From NCBI GenBank assembly GCA_026119935.1, contig JALRMH010000024.1, positions 186,001 to 250,000 of the forward strand: a stretch of 64,000 nt of DNA, read 5' to 3'. The notes below the pieces were generated by a model. That model was given only the letters and a program-made list of their open reading frames with translations. It did not search any database and had not been told where the DNA came from. Source of the stretch: Endothia cerciana. Taxonomy: Eukaryota > Ascomycota > Sordariomycetes > Diaporthales > Cryphonectriaceae. Below, one piece after another: positions 31,638 through 43,257 of this stretch (position 1 is the first letter of the stretch; each line of letters begins with the position of its first letter). A program made the position numbers and the translations under genes.

Positions 31638-34106
31638 ATGTCTTACGGCGGTGGCGGTTACGGCTCCCGCGGCGGCGGCGGCGGCGGCGGATACTCAAAC
31701 GGATACGATCGCGGTGGTAGCAACGGCTACTCTGGCGGTGGTGGTGGTTACGGAGGGTATGTTCTGACTCCCATCCCGCCTGTTTCAGACTTCCTGCATT
31801 GTGCAGCGCCGCGCCTGTGGCCTTTGCCATCTTCAATCTGCGGCTCTCCATTATCCGAGTTAGATATCAATACTGATAATTATCCGACAGTGGCTCCAAC
31901 GGCTATTCTGGCGGTGGTGGCGGCTATGGCGGTGGTGGTTACGGCGGCGGCGGCGGTGGTGATCGCATGTCCAACCTCGGCGCAGGCTTGCAGAAGCAAA
32001 ACTGGGGTGAGTCCTCGCACAAAGTTACCCCGCAGAGCCATGTTTGACCAAGCAGTATGCTGACTTTCCTTTGACAGACCCGAACACTCTTCCCAAGTTT
32101 GAGAAGTCCTTCTACAAGGAACACCCCGAGGTCGCTGGCCGGTCCTCCGCCGAGGTCGAGAAGTTCCGACGAGACCACTCCATCGCCATTCATGGTACCG
32201 ACGTTCCCAAGCCCGTTGAGACTTTCGACGAGGCTGGGTTCCCCCGATATGTCATGGACGAGGTCAAGGCCCAGGGTTTCCCCGCGCCTACGGCCATTCA
32301 GTCGCAAGGTTGGCCCATGGCTCTGTCTGGTCGTGATGTTGTCGGCATTGCTGAGACGGGTTCCGGAAAGACGCTTACCTATTGTCTTCCTGCCATCGTT
32401 CACATCAATGCTCAACCTCTTTTGGCTCCCGGTGATGGTCCTATCGTCCTGGTCCTCGCCCCCACCCGAGAGCTGGCCGTCCAGATCCAGCAGGAGATGA
32501 GCAAATTCGGAAAGTCTTCTCGCATTCGCAACACCTGTGTCTACGGTGGTGTCCCAAAGGGCCCCCAGATTCGTGACCTCTCTCGCGGTGTGGAAGTCTG
32601 CATTGCGACACCTGGCCGTCTCATTGATATGCTCGAAGCTGGCAAGACCAATCTGCGCCGGGTCACGTATCTGGTGCTTGACGAGGCCGACCGCATGTTG
32701 GACATGGGTTTCGAGCCTCAGATTCGCAAGATTATCAGTCAGATCCGGCCTGATCGTCAGACTCTCATGTGGTCTGCCACCTGGCCCAAGGAGGTCCGCG
32801 CCCTGGCCAAGGACTTCCTCAACGACTTCATCCAGGTGAACATCGGTTCCATGGATCTTGCTGCCAACCACCGTATCACTCAGATTGTCGAGGTTTGCAA
32901 CGAGTCCGAGAAGCGCGACAAGATGATCCGTCACCTGGAGAAGATCATGGACGACAAGAACAACAAGATTCTTATTTTCACCGGCACGAAGCGCGTTGCC
33001 GACGAGATCACTAGGTTCCTCCGCCAGGATGGCTGGCCTGCACTGTCCATCCACGGTGATAAGCAGCAGAACGAGCGTGACTGGGTCCTGGATCAGTTCA
33101 AGACTGGAAAGAGCCCCATCATGGTGGCCACTGATGTGGCTTCCCGTGGTATTGGTATGTATCATCGCCTCCCCAAGCCCCTCCCCTCTCCCTCCCCCAT
33201 TCCCGACCTAGCAGCTTCCAGCATCGCTACTTGCCGTGCTTTACTCTGGTGTACAGGGGCTCTCTTGATCGCGCGAATTGCCAGACCTCGCAGGTGTCTA
33301 TTTGGTCTCTCTGAGAGGAGTCTTGAGTTTCACGATTGTAGCAAACTCCAGGCTGACTATGCTACACTCGTGTATCTTCTCTTGTACCTGTCCAGGTGCT
33401 ATGGTACAGGCGTAGAGCTGGCACCTCTTGATCTTGGTCAAGCTGTCTCCAAGATTCCCGAGGATCCGGAGCCATGGACATTTCCAGACGGCATTCATAT
33501 TCGCAAGGGCAGCCCTCCTGTTAAGGAGAAAGAGTACCGAGGAAAGCATGAAACATACTTAGATGTCACATGCCACCTGTCCATGCTGGGACGTTGCTAT
33601 ACCCACTCGATTTCCGCCTGCTAACCTGTGCTCGTTCAAGATGTGCGCAACATTACTCATGTGCTCAACGTTGACTACCCGAACAACTCGGAGGATTACA
33701 TCCACCGTATTGGTCGTACTGGTCGTGCTGGCCAGACCGGTACCGCCATCACCTTTTTTACCACTGACAGTAAGTCCCACACATCCCAGGCCTTCGAAGA
33801 CTATACGTTTTGCTAACTCGGACCCTAGATTCCAAGCAGGCTCGTGATCTTGTTGGTGTTCTCCAGGAGGCCAAGCAGCAGATCGACCCTCGCCTGGCTG
33901 AGATGGCTCGTTACGGTGGCGGTGGCGGTGGCGGTGGCGGTCGCTACGGTGGTTACCGTGGCCGCGGTGGTGGCCATGGGCGCGGTGGCGGTGGCGGCTA
34001 TAGGGGTAAGTCTGCGGTCTTCCAAAGCATATACTTTCCATGACGTACGATCTAACATCATATAGGAGGTGCCAATGCCATCCCCATGGGCAACAGCCGC
34101 TGGTAA
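31638..34106 (+). CDS. dbp2: ATP-dependent RNA helicase Dbp2 (DEAD-box, DDX5/p68 family)
   Basis: Six exons, 31638-31756, 31891-32006, 32078-33154, 33641-33769, 33829-34005 and 34066-34106, give 552 aa. A Gly/Tyr-rich N-terminus precedes the helicase core: Q motif FPAPTAIQSQGWP, motif I AETGSGKT, Ia PTRELA, II DEAD, III SAT, V TDVASRG and VI HRIGRTGR. The C-terminus is RGG/Gly-rich and ends GNSRW. Dbp2 acts in ribosome biogenesis, nonsense-mediated decay and mRNP assembly. Intron 4 of this model (33155-33640, 486 nt) lies between motifs V and VI, where yeast DBP2 and relatives carry a conserved long intron implicated in autoregulation. This copy stays open in the upstream frame for 470 nt. 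Confidence 0.93.
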
Positions 34107-35649
34107 ACCGTCTCACCAGCTGGGTGGCCATTTCGTCGGAATGGTCATCTCCAGCCTGCTCCAAGGTCTTCTAGATTCTCAACGGAGGCATCCGTACGGC
34201 ACAATCACGGCGTTCTTGTAGAATGGTTCAGGGGGTTGTCTAGAGATACTGGCACTATTTTGCTTTACTAACCCGGTAATATCCAGTGTCTGCTTGTCAT
34301 TTTCTTTGTCATCATGTGTTGCCGCAAGTGTCTGAAGGAAAGAGGTAAGGAAGGGCTCTTCGGGCTCAAGTCCGCCCTTCACTTACCCAGGCACCTACGC
34401 AGGAAGACGCTCTGTTTTATCTTGGAAGGCGAGGCACGAAAAGTCATTTGGTCGTTGGGCCGATTCGCTGCGACGAACTGAAATAGAGCCCCAGTTGCAG
34501 CAGTCACATCTTGTGAACTAGACCACAGTCACCTCTTTATTTTTGAGGATGGAAATCATCGATAGGACAGCTTTTTGAGAGTCGACCCCTGCGGTTGAGA
34601 CCCAAAAGTCTGAATTGAAATATGGATCTGAAAAGGAGATGGGACTGTGGACTCGACGACGCGTATATAAGGCCAGGGTTTTCGTGGACGTAATACCCAT
34701 CACATGAAGTTGGTACGTTTCTCAGCCGCATGCTCCCCACTGCTGCGTCAACGCCCCATCGGTACCGAAAAAGCAGTCAAATTTCATCCCTGGTGGCCCA
34801 CCTGTCTTCTTGAGCGTCGTAAAATTCTCCTCGGGGGCCCGGGCGCCGTCCGAGGCGACTTGTAGGTCTAGTAGGTCATGGGCCGCCGGATTCGTGATGC
34901 TGCATGGTCGACCTTCCTCGATCAGTGCGCCCTCGCTCTCGGTACGGATCAACACCAGTCATCTCGGCCACAGCCGTACGAATAAAAAATGGAGAATCCC
35001 TTTCGGGACTCGACTCGCACGCGCGATTGGGCCTCGGCGTAGTCGGGCCTTCTGCCGGGCCTTGAAACGTGCAAAATTTCTGGACGAAGAACGAGGCGGT
35101 CTGGCGTGTTGTCGTCGTTGTCGCTGCTGGTCCCGCCGGAGAAGGGGGGTCATAATTGTCGATCTACATACTTTAAACACTCAATCCCGGCTCCGAGGGC
35201 CATTTCCATATTCGATGGTTTCGGCCGACGTTTTGAGACCACCCGCATACGACGGATCAGCTGTTGGCGGTCTAGCAGGCGATTGGGTGACAACAACAAG
35301 AGAAAAATAATACCGCCGACGTGAGCCGACTTCGTATCAGAATGGACCAGCCTGGCCTCGCTTCGATAAGACCCAGCTAGGCCCTGCGGCAGCGCCCTCA
35401 TAATCGTGACTGCTCGTGGCAGGATGTGACCGAAGTACCCTTGTGCTCTTCCCCTTCTAGAATTTGTGCTACGTATATATCAAGTCAAGAGTGTTCTACT
35501 GGTCCTGGAGACCGAGGACGACATACTCAGATCTGAGACAGCCACCGTAAAAAAAAAACCCCCCCTACAACAAGGAGGCGAGCACAGTCCCGTGCACCCT
35601 GCTACGTACGCAGACTGACGTGCAGTCCAAGATACCCGATCTCCCAAAT
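34107..35649. other. Intergenic region between dbp2 and the alpha-amylase gene; no gene seen
   Basis: About 1.5 kb between two plus-strand genes. The small frames are unconvincing. A block of ten A followed by eight C lies at about 35549-35566, just upstream of the amylase leader. A TATATAAG-like box occurs near 34664-34671 in plus orientation, with no gene directly behind it. Confidence 0.45.
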
Positions 35650-37607
35650 ATGGTTCCCATGGAGGCAAGGTCGCCGTCGTCACGTTCGAACCTCTTTCCC
35701 TCATCACCATCAACCTCCTCTACCGCAACCACGACCAGCAGCGGTAGCAATAGCAGTAGCAGCACTAGCGCCTGCAGTCCACCAAAGAATCGAACAGTGC
35801 TCCAGGGCTTCGAATGGTATGTTCCGGCCGACAACCAGCACTGGAAGCGTCTTGAGGGCGTCGTCCCCGTCCTCGCCCAGCTCGGTGTCAGCTCTCTCTG
35901 GATCCCACCAGCCTGCAAGGGCTTCGGTCCAGACAGCGTCGGCTACGACATATACGATCTTTACGATCTGGGCGAGTTCGACCAGAAGGGCTGTGTCGCG
36001 ACGAAGTATGGCACCAAGGAGGAGCTCGTCAGCCTCGCCCGTGTGGCGGAGGCCCATGGTGTCGGCGTAATATTCGACGTTGTGATCTCTCACAAGGCCG
36101 GAGCCGATGATTTCGAGGATGTCAAGGCTGTGCGGGTTGAAGAGTTTGGTGAGTGAATTCATAGAAAAAGAAATCCGTTCTAAAACCCCCAACCGATTCT
36201 TGCACAAGCCCCCCTACTTTGGTGGTCTTCTTCCAGAGGGGGGAGGGGTGGTCCCTTTTTCTTTTCTCCTTTCTCCCTTCTCTTCTCTTTCTTCTTATTT
36301 GTTGGCCAGAGGCGCTCAACAATCTGCACTAGATCGCAACGCTGAGATTGGTGGGTTCGAGGCTATCCAGGCGTGGACCAAATTCGAATACAAGGCTCGC
36401 AACAAGCAGTATAGCTCCTTCACCTGGCACAAAGACCACTTCTCAGGAGTCGACTATGACGAGAAGACAAAGACTGCGGGGGTCGTCCGCAGATTCGAGG
36501 GCAAAAGCTGGGCGGCAGACGTCGATCCGGAGCGCGGCAATTATGACTACTTGTGAGTTCTGTAGCCCTCGTTTTTGTTCCCTTTTGCGGTCTGACACGG
36601 GTGTTTTCTCCCAGAATGTTCGCCAACATTGACCTCGCACACCCTGAAGTTCGACACGAACTCTTCAGCTGGGCTAGGTGGCTCGGAGAGCAGCTTCCCA
36701 TCCGCGGTCTTCGCCTCGATGCCATCAAGCACATGTCCACAGCGTTCGTTAAGGACTTCGTGAAGCACGCTAAGGGGGTTTGGGGCCAGGAGTGCCTCCT
36801 GATGGGTGAGTACTGGGTGCAGGAATCTGACTTCCTCACCAAATATGCAGAGGACATGGATTGCGATGTCCAACTATACGACATCCGCTTGGTCCATAAC
36901 TTCAAGGAGCTTTCCTGGGCCAAGACTCCTGATCTTCGTACCGTCTTCGAGGGAACACTGGCAAAGACAAGACCAGATCTGAGCGTCGTGAGTCTCGCTG
37001 TAAGCCGACAGGTGCGATCCCCGTGCTAACAGATAGCGATCAACGACAGACTTTCGTGGTGAACCACGACACCCAGGAGGGGCAAACTTCCGAGACGCTT
37101 GTTGCACCCTGGTTCATTCCCTTGGCCTACTCCATCGTTCTCCTCCACACAAATGGCGGCTCACCCGTTGTATTCTACGGAGACCTCTATGGATCTCTCG
37201 GACCGATGGGCAAGCGGCCTGCGGGCACATATGAGCCAGCAGACCACGGTCGTCGGCTCATCCCGAAGATGATGCTCGCTCGCCAGTCGTACGCGTATGG
37301 ACCGCAGTTCGAGTACTTCGATGAGCCTGACTGCATCGGCTTTACCCGCCATGGCGACCCTTCTTTCTCTAGGCATGCCGGACTTGCTGTATTGATGACG
37401 TGTCGTTGCGAGATGGCAGTGAAACGGATGTTTGTTGGCATGCACCACGCCGGTGAGCAATGGACAGACCTTCTGGGCGAGATGCAGGGCTCTGTTGAAA
37501 TCGGCTCGGATGGTTGGGCCTTGTTCGCCGCCGCACCCAGGAGTGTCTCCGTCTGGGTTGACCTTGGAGCAGTCAACCGAGCCGAGATCGATTCCTTCAC
37601 CTTGTAA
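35650..37607 (+). CDS. Intracellular alpha-amylase, glycoside hydrolase family 13 (GH13_5-like)
   Basis: Four exons, 35650-36148, 36333-36552, 36615-36987 and 37050-37607, give 549 aa. A Ser/Thr-rich disordered start with no signal peptide precedes the TIM-barrel (VLQGFEWYVPADNQHW). Catalytic motifs are GLRLDAIKHMS (nucleophile Asp), LLMGEYWVQ (acid/base Glu) and FVVNHDTQEGQ (transition-state Asp). Region I reads DVVISHKAGADD, with Ser where family members have Asn (DxVxNH), a calcium ligand in characterised enzymes. Cytosolic GH13_5 amylases of ascomycetes (AmyC/AmyD type, Histoplasma AMY1) are linked to alpha-glucan synthesis for the cell wall rather than starch digestion; that role is inferred. 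A second in-frame ATG lies four codons downstream. The first intron was placed to avoid an in-frame stop. Confidence 0.87.
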
Positions 37608-38479
37608 ATCCAACCCAGCTGCGATGTGGGTATCCGATAGGGATGTGCGGGTTCGCTAACGAAGGCTGACAGTGACCATGACATCTATGGACTCGAGCAC
37701 CTTGTTCCATCGATGCATGAAGCTGAAGATCTCCCTGTGTTGTCGTTGGTTCGGTCGAGGCTATAGGTGACGGGAGAGACTGGCAGGCCATGACAGGTGG
37801 ATACAGTGTCGAAGGCCCCTGGACGGGTCTGTGCATCTTCTAGAGATGCCATGTTGCCCTACACACTGCGGCACTTGGGGGCAAAAAGTCCCGAACCGGA
37901 GTCGAGATTTCTTGGTGGGGTGTGAGGGAGACAGCATACATAATTTTAATCGTTAATCTCCGCTTCCTTCAGTTGAGGCTCTGAATTGCTTTCTCGAGAT
38001 GCCCCTTCGTAGTTGAAGGCAGGCCAAATCGGATGTTTCTCTATCAGACCACCACTGACATGGGTCTTTGCTTTACCCAATGTTCAGTCCTTGTCTGCCA
38101 AATGACCTTCACTCCTGCTTGATTCGCCAGGCTCATGGCTAGGCGGTTCCCTTCTGGAAGTGTCAGCGAGATATTTCTCCAGCCACTATCGTCTCATACT
38201 GGTTCATCCCTTAAACATGGGACCTTGGAACTGAATCGCAGGTGACGAAGGCCACCACGAGCGCGGCGGTTGCTCAGCTGTCACTGGGACCCATAGAAGT
38301 GACTAAGACAGTATCAACGGCCGGGGTCGAGGCCAAAGAGGTCATTCTTGATGACTCTATGCGATTGTTGGCAGTCTGCTAGGCCTGTCCGTCTTCTCCT
38401 GCTTGTCACAAGCATTCGCGAGAAGCCGACCATGAAGGCTTTGCCCTCATAACCAACTGTCTCTCTGACCTTGGTTCTC
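37608..38479. other. Convergent 3' region between the amylase and vps22 genes
   Basis: Holds the 3' UTRs of both genes. No open frame of note, repeat or RNA gene was seen. Confidence 0.5.
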
Positions 38480-39307
38480 TCACTCTCCGGAAAAGATTTC
38501 TTGAGCCTCAAGCATGAAGCCTGGCGACCAATACTCCCACTCGGCAGCCTGCTTGTCGATCCATAGCATGCCCTCGCCGAGAAGGTCCTCTAGTGCTGTC
38601 TGTGCTCGAGCCCGGGGCCAGTGCAAGTTGACCATCAACATGGACACGCTGACGTAGCCCAGGACCTGTACAGCCTCGAGGACTGCACTCTGGTCTGTGT
38701 TCAGCTCTTTGGGCACGGAGCGTATGTACGGCTTGCTGCCGACCTTGATGACGGAGAATGACGAGCCCAGAGGCTTGAGAGTGCCGACAGCTCGGAGTAT
38801 GTCATCCCTGGACACATGTCAGCACGACGTTATCACCTCCACGGGAGGATACAAAACTCACTCCGTAACCTCCGACGAGCCTTCCATCCTCGCCCTCATG
38901 ATCCTCTCCCTCACCTTCCTGACCTCGATCAGGCCCCCATTCTCACTCCTCGTCTCGCCACAGACCTCGACCACCCGCACGGCCAGCTCAAAGTAGAAAT
39001 CGTTTACCGACCTCCCCAGCAGCTGCGCCCAGATAGACCCGCCGCCGGAACCGCTGTTGCTGCTCGCCAGGGGGTCCACCCCTATCGCCGCGCACATGCG
39101 GGCGAACTGGGCGCGGAAGCTCGGGTCAGAGCGGATGTCCTTTGCATGCGTCTGGGCGAACTGCTGGAGCAGCGAGCGGAACACGGAGAGCTGGGTCTCC
39201 AGGGCTTGCGCGTTAGTCGACCGCAGTGTGTTGCCGTGGCTTGCATATTGCGCAGAGGTGATGCGGCTGCGGTCGAAGGCTGCTAGCCCTACACCTTTGC
39301 GAGACAT
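38480..39307 (-). CDS. vps22: ESCRT-II subunit Vps22 (Snf8/EAP30 family)
   Basis: Two exons, 38862-39307 and 38480-38807, give 257 aa, the normal length of Vps22. The diagnostic N-terminus is MSRKGVGLAAFDRSR; next come the helical region (ETQLSVFRSLLQQFAQTH, FRAQFARMCAAIGVDPLAS) and the two winged-helix domains with SIWAQLLGRSVNDFYFELA, VGTLKPLGSSFSVI and the C-terminal WIDKQAAEWEYWSPGFM. Vps22 with Vps25 and Vps36 forms the endosomal ESCRT-II complex that sorts ubiquitinated cargo into multivesicular bodies; in fungi it also feeds the alkaline-pH signalling pathway through Rim/Pal proteins. The gene is divergent from rps16. Confidence 0.94.
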
Positions 39308-39841
39308 CTCGAACGTGTCACCATAAGAGCAGGCCTTCTGAGAGAGGGAGTAGGAACAAGGGCGAGCCGCAGGATTCGGTCATTCACTTGGATCCAGAGC
39401 CTGAGGGTGGAACCGGGGGGGGGGGGGTGAGTTGCACGTCGAGGGTGCACGTCGAGTCGCCTGCAGGAACGCGGATGAAGCGACTGAGGCCTGATGCCGG
39501 AATACCTCAACACACGCCGCGCAAAATATACGACCTCAAAGTCATTTCAACAGATTTCAATCAACTGCCACTTTGTACTTCAGAGTCTGCCTTTCCTACC
39601 TCGGCCATCACAGCTCGAGACAGTCGCTGTCGTCGTCACTCCCAGTGAAGTTGGTCGTTATCGAGATAAGGGTCACGTGTGTCACACTAGTCTTAGTCAG
39701 GTTAGCAGCAGACCCGCGCCCACAGTCGAAAATTCGTCTGCTCGCCCACCCGCAACCACTTTGCAGACCGACGAACCTAGTTGACGACCGCACTCCATCA
39801 CCATCGACCCTCCGACAAATCCCACAGCCATAATCGCAACC
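39308..39841. promoter_or_regulatory. Divergent promoter between vps22 (-) and rps16 (+)
   Basis: The 534-nt spacer contains a run of 13 G at 39415-39427, close to the vps22 start, and a pyrimidine/A-rich leader before rps16. The sequence CACGTGTGTCA with flanking GGGT lies near 39671-39683 and contains a CACGTG E-box. No gene is seen. Confidence 0.5.
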
Positions 39842-40727
39842 ATGGCCGCCCCTCAGATGGTTCAGTGCTTCGGCAAGAAGAGAAACGCGACTGTGCGTAT
39901 ATCCCCACGAAACCACGCGCCCTGGACGAGCGAACGACTGCGACGATCGACCACCGAGAAGGAGAACGTTTGCTGACTGGGTTTGGGATTGAACAGGCTG
40001 TCGCTCAGTGCAAGGCTGGCAAGGGCCTGATCAAGGTCAACGGCCGCCCTCTGCAGCTCGTCGAGCCCGCCATCCTCCGCACCAAGGTACGATTTTTCAC
40101 GTGAACAAACGTCTCGAAAGGCCCGACCCTGGAAGAATCATCGAAGGGCGACACTGCAACCATGGGAAGCGCCAGGCGAGGAAGAGGAGGTTGTCATTTG
40201 CGGGGAACAGTTGTTTGATCAGTCCCGGAACAGAATGGCTGACGGTTTTTCGCAATTCAGGTCTACGAGCCTCTGCTGGTCGTTGGTCTGGACAAGTTCG
40301 CCAACCTCGACATCCGTGTCCGCGTCTCCGGTGGTGGTCACACTTCTCAGATCTAGTATGTTGTCCCTATGGTGGTCCCCTGTGGAATTTGTTCCCTCAG
40401 CATTCGAGGGAAGCCGGATTTCGCACGGGCTCTGCTTGTCCAAGGTGCATTGGGATGCTAATACGTGTACAGCGCTGTGCGACAAGCCATCTCCAAGGCT
40501 CTGATTGCCTACAACCAGAAGTACGATCCCCATCGAGGACGAGAGCCAGCAACAGGTCATGACTAACCCATTCTTACAGGTTCGTCGATGAGCACACCAA
40601 GAACACGCTGAAGACCGCCCTCACCGGTTTCGACCGTACTCTCCTCGTCGCCGACAACCGCCGCTGCGAGCCCAAGAAGTTCGGTGGTCCAGGTGCTCGT
40701 GCCAGATTCCAGAAGTCCTACCGTTAA
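39842..40727 (+). CDS. rps16: 40S ribosomal protein S16 (uS9)
   Basis: Five exons, 39842-39892, 39997-40086, 40261-40355, 40473-40520 and 40580-40727, give 143 aa, matching the family length. The protein starts MAAPQMVQCFGKKRNAT and continues with AVAQCKAGKGLIKVNGRPL, VRVSGGGHTSQIYAVRQAI and SKALIAYNQKFVDEHTK, ending in the diagnostic GPGARARFQKSYR tail, whose C-terminal Arg reaches the P-site tRNA in ribosomes. All splice sites are canonical. The introns were scanned for C/D boxes without a convincing hit. It converges on aar2. Confidence 0.96.
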
Positions 40728-41562
40728 GGCGACGGCTGTTGTTGTTTGGGGGTGGCGTGCCGGCCCGCTACCTGTGTGGCGGTGCTGGTGTGGGGAGGAT
40801 GAAGGAGACGACGGCGAACAGCAAAACCCATGGGGGGCGTTGGTGGACTGCCGTTGTGCTTTTATACTGGCTCTTCTTTCGTGTGCGGATCGGGAGTCAT
40901 GCGAGGAACCAACACGGAAGAGCAAAAAAATTGATGGGGAATCTAGTTTCCTAGACCTGCATTTGCATGGCAAGGCCTCGCCGGGCCGAACAGTCAAGGA
41001 AATACGGCAAATGAACACGATCAAAACTTACAGCCAACGGAGCCATCTGGATGTGATGTGACTCTCGGGTTATTGTGTCAGCGTCCTTGTGTACAGAAAA
41101 AGAAGAGATGCTACTCGCACGAGGCTTCGGGAATCACCAGAGGACGAGGAAGCGTAGACTGCCTCCTGGCCAAGATCAAGTACTCTCACTCCAGGGCGTC
41201 CATTCTATGCCGCGGGAAGGACGACCCTCCAATGATGCCGTCGCCTAAGGTCCCGTACCCCAGCTTCAGTTTCCTGCTCTGCCAATATTAGGATCCCCTG
41301 GAAATCTCCCAAGTCGGTTCAAATGCATGGCGTATGCAAAACTGTTGTGTTCATTGGTCTACCTCCCGGATCCAACGCCTCGCGCCTTCACGCTCCCCAC
41401 TACTCCATATTACACGTCGTCTAATCGTGCTAACAAGTTGCTGCTCGACGTCGTCGCCCGTCAAAACTCCCGAATCCGTGAGAAGGTCGGATAGATCCGG
41501 CCCAGAACCTGCATGTAAAACCAACATCATAGCCACCAATTTCCCTGCGTCCGATTCGGGGC
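40728..41562. other. Convergent 3' region between rps16 and aar2
   Basis: Holds two 3' UTRs. No gene, repeat or RNA was recognised. Confidence 0.5.
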
Positions 41563-43257
41563 TCAATCGAAGGACACCAACCCAACCTCCCGCCCCGTAT
41601 CGCTCAATTCGACAATAACAGGCCGGTACTCGTCGTCCTCGTCATACTGCATATCCATCTCCCCGTCCCCGTCGTCCCCGAGGCCGTCACCCTTCCTCCT
41701 GACGTAGTCCGTCCTCAGGTCCCAGCCAAGCCGCCAGAACCACGCCTCGAGCTCGACGAACGCCCGCCCCAGCTCCCCTCGCCCCATCGCCCCCTGCTGC
41801 TGCCCGCTCGGCAGGTCGGGCAGCAGCTCGTTCATGCGCCACTTGTACAGCGTCAGCGCATCCCTCAGCCTCCTCTTCTTCCCGGGTATGACGTCCAGGA
41901 TGCTCGTCGAGCCGCCGTCGCCCGCCGGCCCGCCGTACTCGCGCCGCGGCTGCTGGTCGTCTCCAGGTTCCGCCGGCGAGGGCCCGCCGGCGATGTACTT
42001 CTCGTTGTAGACCATCTGCGCGTGCAGGGTGGTGAGGAGCGAGAGGGAGAGCCCGGGCCGGAGGAGGATGAGCTGGTAGGCGCGGAGGACGATCTTCAGC
42101 AGGAGGTGCCACCACTGCTCGATGCAGGTGAGGTTGGAGAGGTGCAGGCCCGTGAGGAAGGTGAGCTGCATCTCGCCCACGAGGTCGGCCTCTGCGACCC
42201 CCGTCCCGGGCGTGTCGAGGAGGCGGAGGATGTCGTGGGACGTGTCGGGGGCGGCGTCCGGGCCGTCCCGGAGCGCGGCGTGCAGGTCGACGTCGCCCTC
42301 CGGGAAGAGGAAGTTCAGCTCGCCGCTCCCGGCCAGGGTCTGGTAGGTCTGCGTGGTCTTAGTCTGCGGGAAGCCGGAGTCGCCCGCGGCGCTGTCGGAG
42401 GTGTCGACGAGCCACTCGCCCACGCCGTGCCTCCCCGTGACCCTGGCGAGGAGCCCCTCGCTGATGCACGCGGTCAGCCGCCGCCAGAGCTGTGTCTCGT
42501 CCTCGTCGCCGGCCCGCGGCGCCGAGGTCGTCCTGTTCGGCACCGCTGTCTCCATGGGCCCTCCCCCTCCCCCTCCTCCGAAACCGTAAGGTGTGAGCTG
42601 CGGGTATAGGCCGGCCACGTTGTCCCTGTGGTCACGGGCCTCGAAGTTGCTCGCCGGGTCGACGAGCACCTCGTTGAACCTGTCCCACTGCTTGACCCGC
42701 ACCTGCGCCTGGTCCCCGGCGACGAACCAGTATCCACACCGTGACATGGCATTCGGCTCCGATACCCAGATGAAGTGAGGGCCCGGTGGGATGTCACGTA
42801 TGCCCTGGAAGCCCGACGCGCCGGTCCCGATCGCCCTGCTGTCGCAGCCCACCGTCGAGTTGGGCGGGAGGTCGAGGATGAGGAAGACGTCGCCCGGCCC
42901 CCTGTCGTCGTCCTGGCCACCTTCCAACGGGGGCATCCCTGAATCGACATCACCAGGCTTCGGCGCGTCCGGACGCCGCAGTCTTGGGGAGTCCATGGCC
43001 CTGTGCACCCTGAGAGATCCCAGGGGAAAGGTGCCCACGACTGGTATCGAGACGTGAGATCTCAGCGAGGCCTCGTCAGATGAGGGTGTGGAGCCGGGCC
43101 TGCTGAGCTCGGGGACGCCGGAGCTGCCACTGGGAGCCGGAGATGCGGCCCTGTCCAGATGGATGGGAGGAGAAGATTCTTCGCCCCTGGTGGCGGCTGA
43201 TTGGACGAATCTGTCGGTGTCTATATGGCTCGGCGGGCCGCCGCCAGTTGAAACCAT
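41563..43257 (-). CDS. aar2: U5 snRNP assembly factor AAR2 (A1 cistron-splicing factor)
   Basis: A single exon of 564 aa from the first ATG (MVSTGGGPPSHIDTDRF). After about 115 disordered residues rich in Ser/Pro comes the AAR2 N-terminal beta domain with its hallmark FLILDLPPNSTVGCDSRA, FQGIRDIPPGPHFIWVS and CGYWFVAGD. The C-terminal helical domain includes GELNFLFPEGDVDL, EMQLTFLTGLHLSNLTCIEQW and WRLGWDLRTDYVRR. Low-complexity inserts (a Gly-rich stretch near residue 240, Gly/Glu/Asp near 540) lengthen the protein relative to yeast Aar2 (about 355 aa), as is usual in filamentous ascomycetes. Aar2 binds Prp8 in the cytoplasm and is exchanged for Brr2 in the nucleus. There are no introns, and GC content is high. 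Confidence 0.9.
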   Translation of the reverse strand: MVSTGGGPPSHIDTDRFVQSAATRGEESSPPIHLDRAASPAPSGSSGVPELSRPGSTPSSDEASLRSHVSIPVVGTFPLGSLRVHRAMDSPRLRRPDAPKPGDVDSGMPPLEGGQDDDRGPGDVFLILDLPPNSTVGCDSRAIGTGASGFQGIRDIPPGPHFIWVSEPNAMSRCGYWFVAGDQAQVRVKQWDRFNEVLVDPASNFEARDHRDNVAGLYPQLTPYGFGGGGGGGPMETAVPNRTTSAPRAGDEDETQLWRRLTACISEGLLARVTGRHGVGEWLVDTSDSAAGDSGFPQTKTTQTYQTLAGSGELNFLFPEGDVDLHAALRDGPDAAPDTSHDILRLLDTPGTGVAEADLVGEMQLTFLTGLHLSNLTCIEQWWHLLLKIVLRAYQLILLRPGLSLSLLTTLHAQMVYNEKYIAGGPSPAEPGDDQQPRREYGGPAGDGGSTSILDVIPGKKRRLRDALTLYKWRMNELLPDLPSGQQQGAMGRGELGRAFVELEAWFWRLGWDLRTDYVRRKGDGLGDDGDGEMDMQYDEDDEYRPVIVELSDTGREVGLVSFD

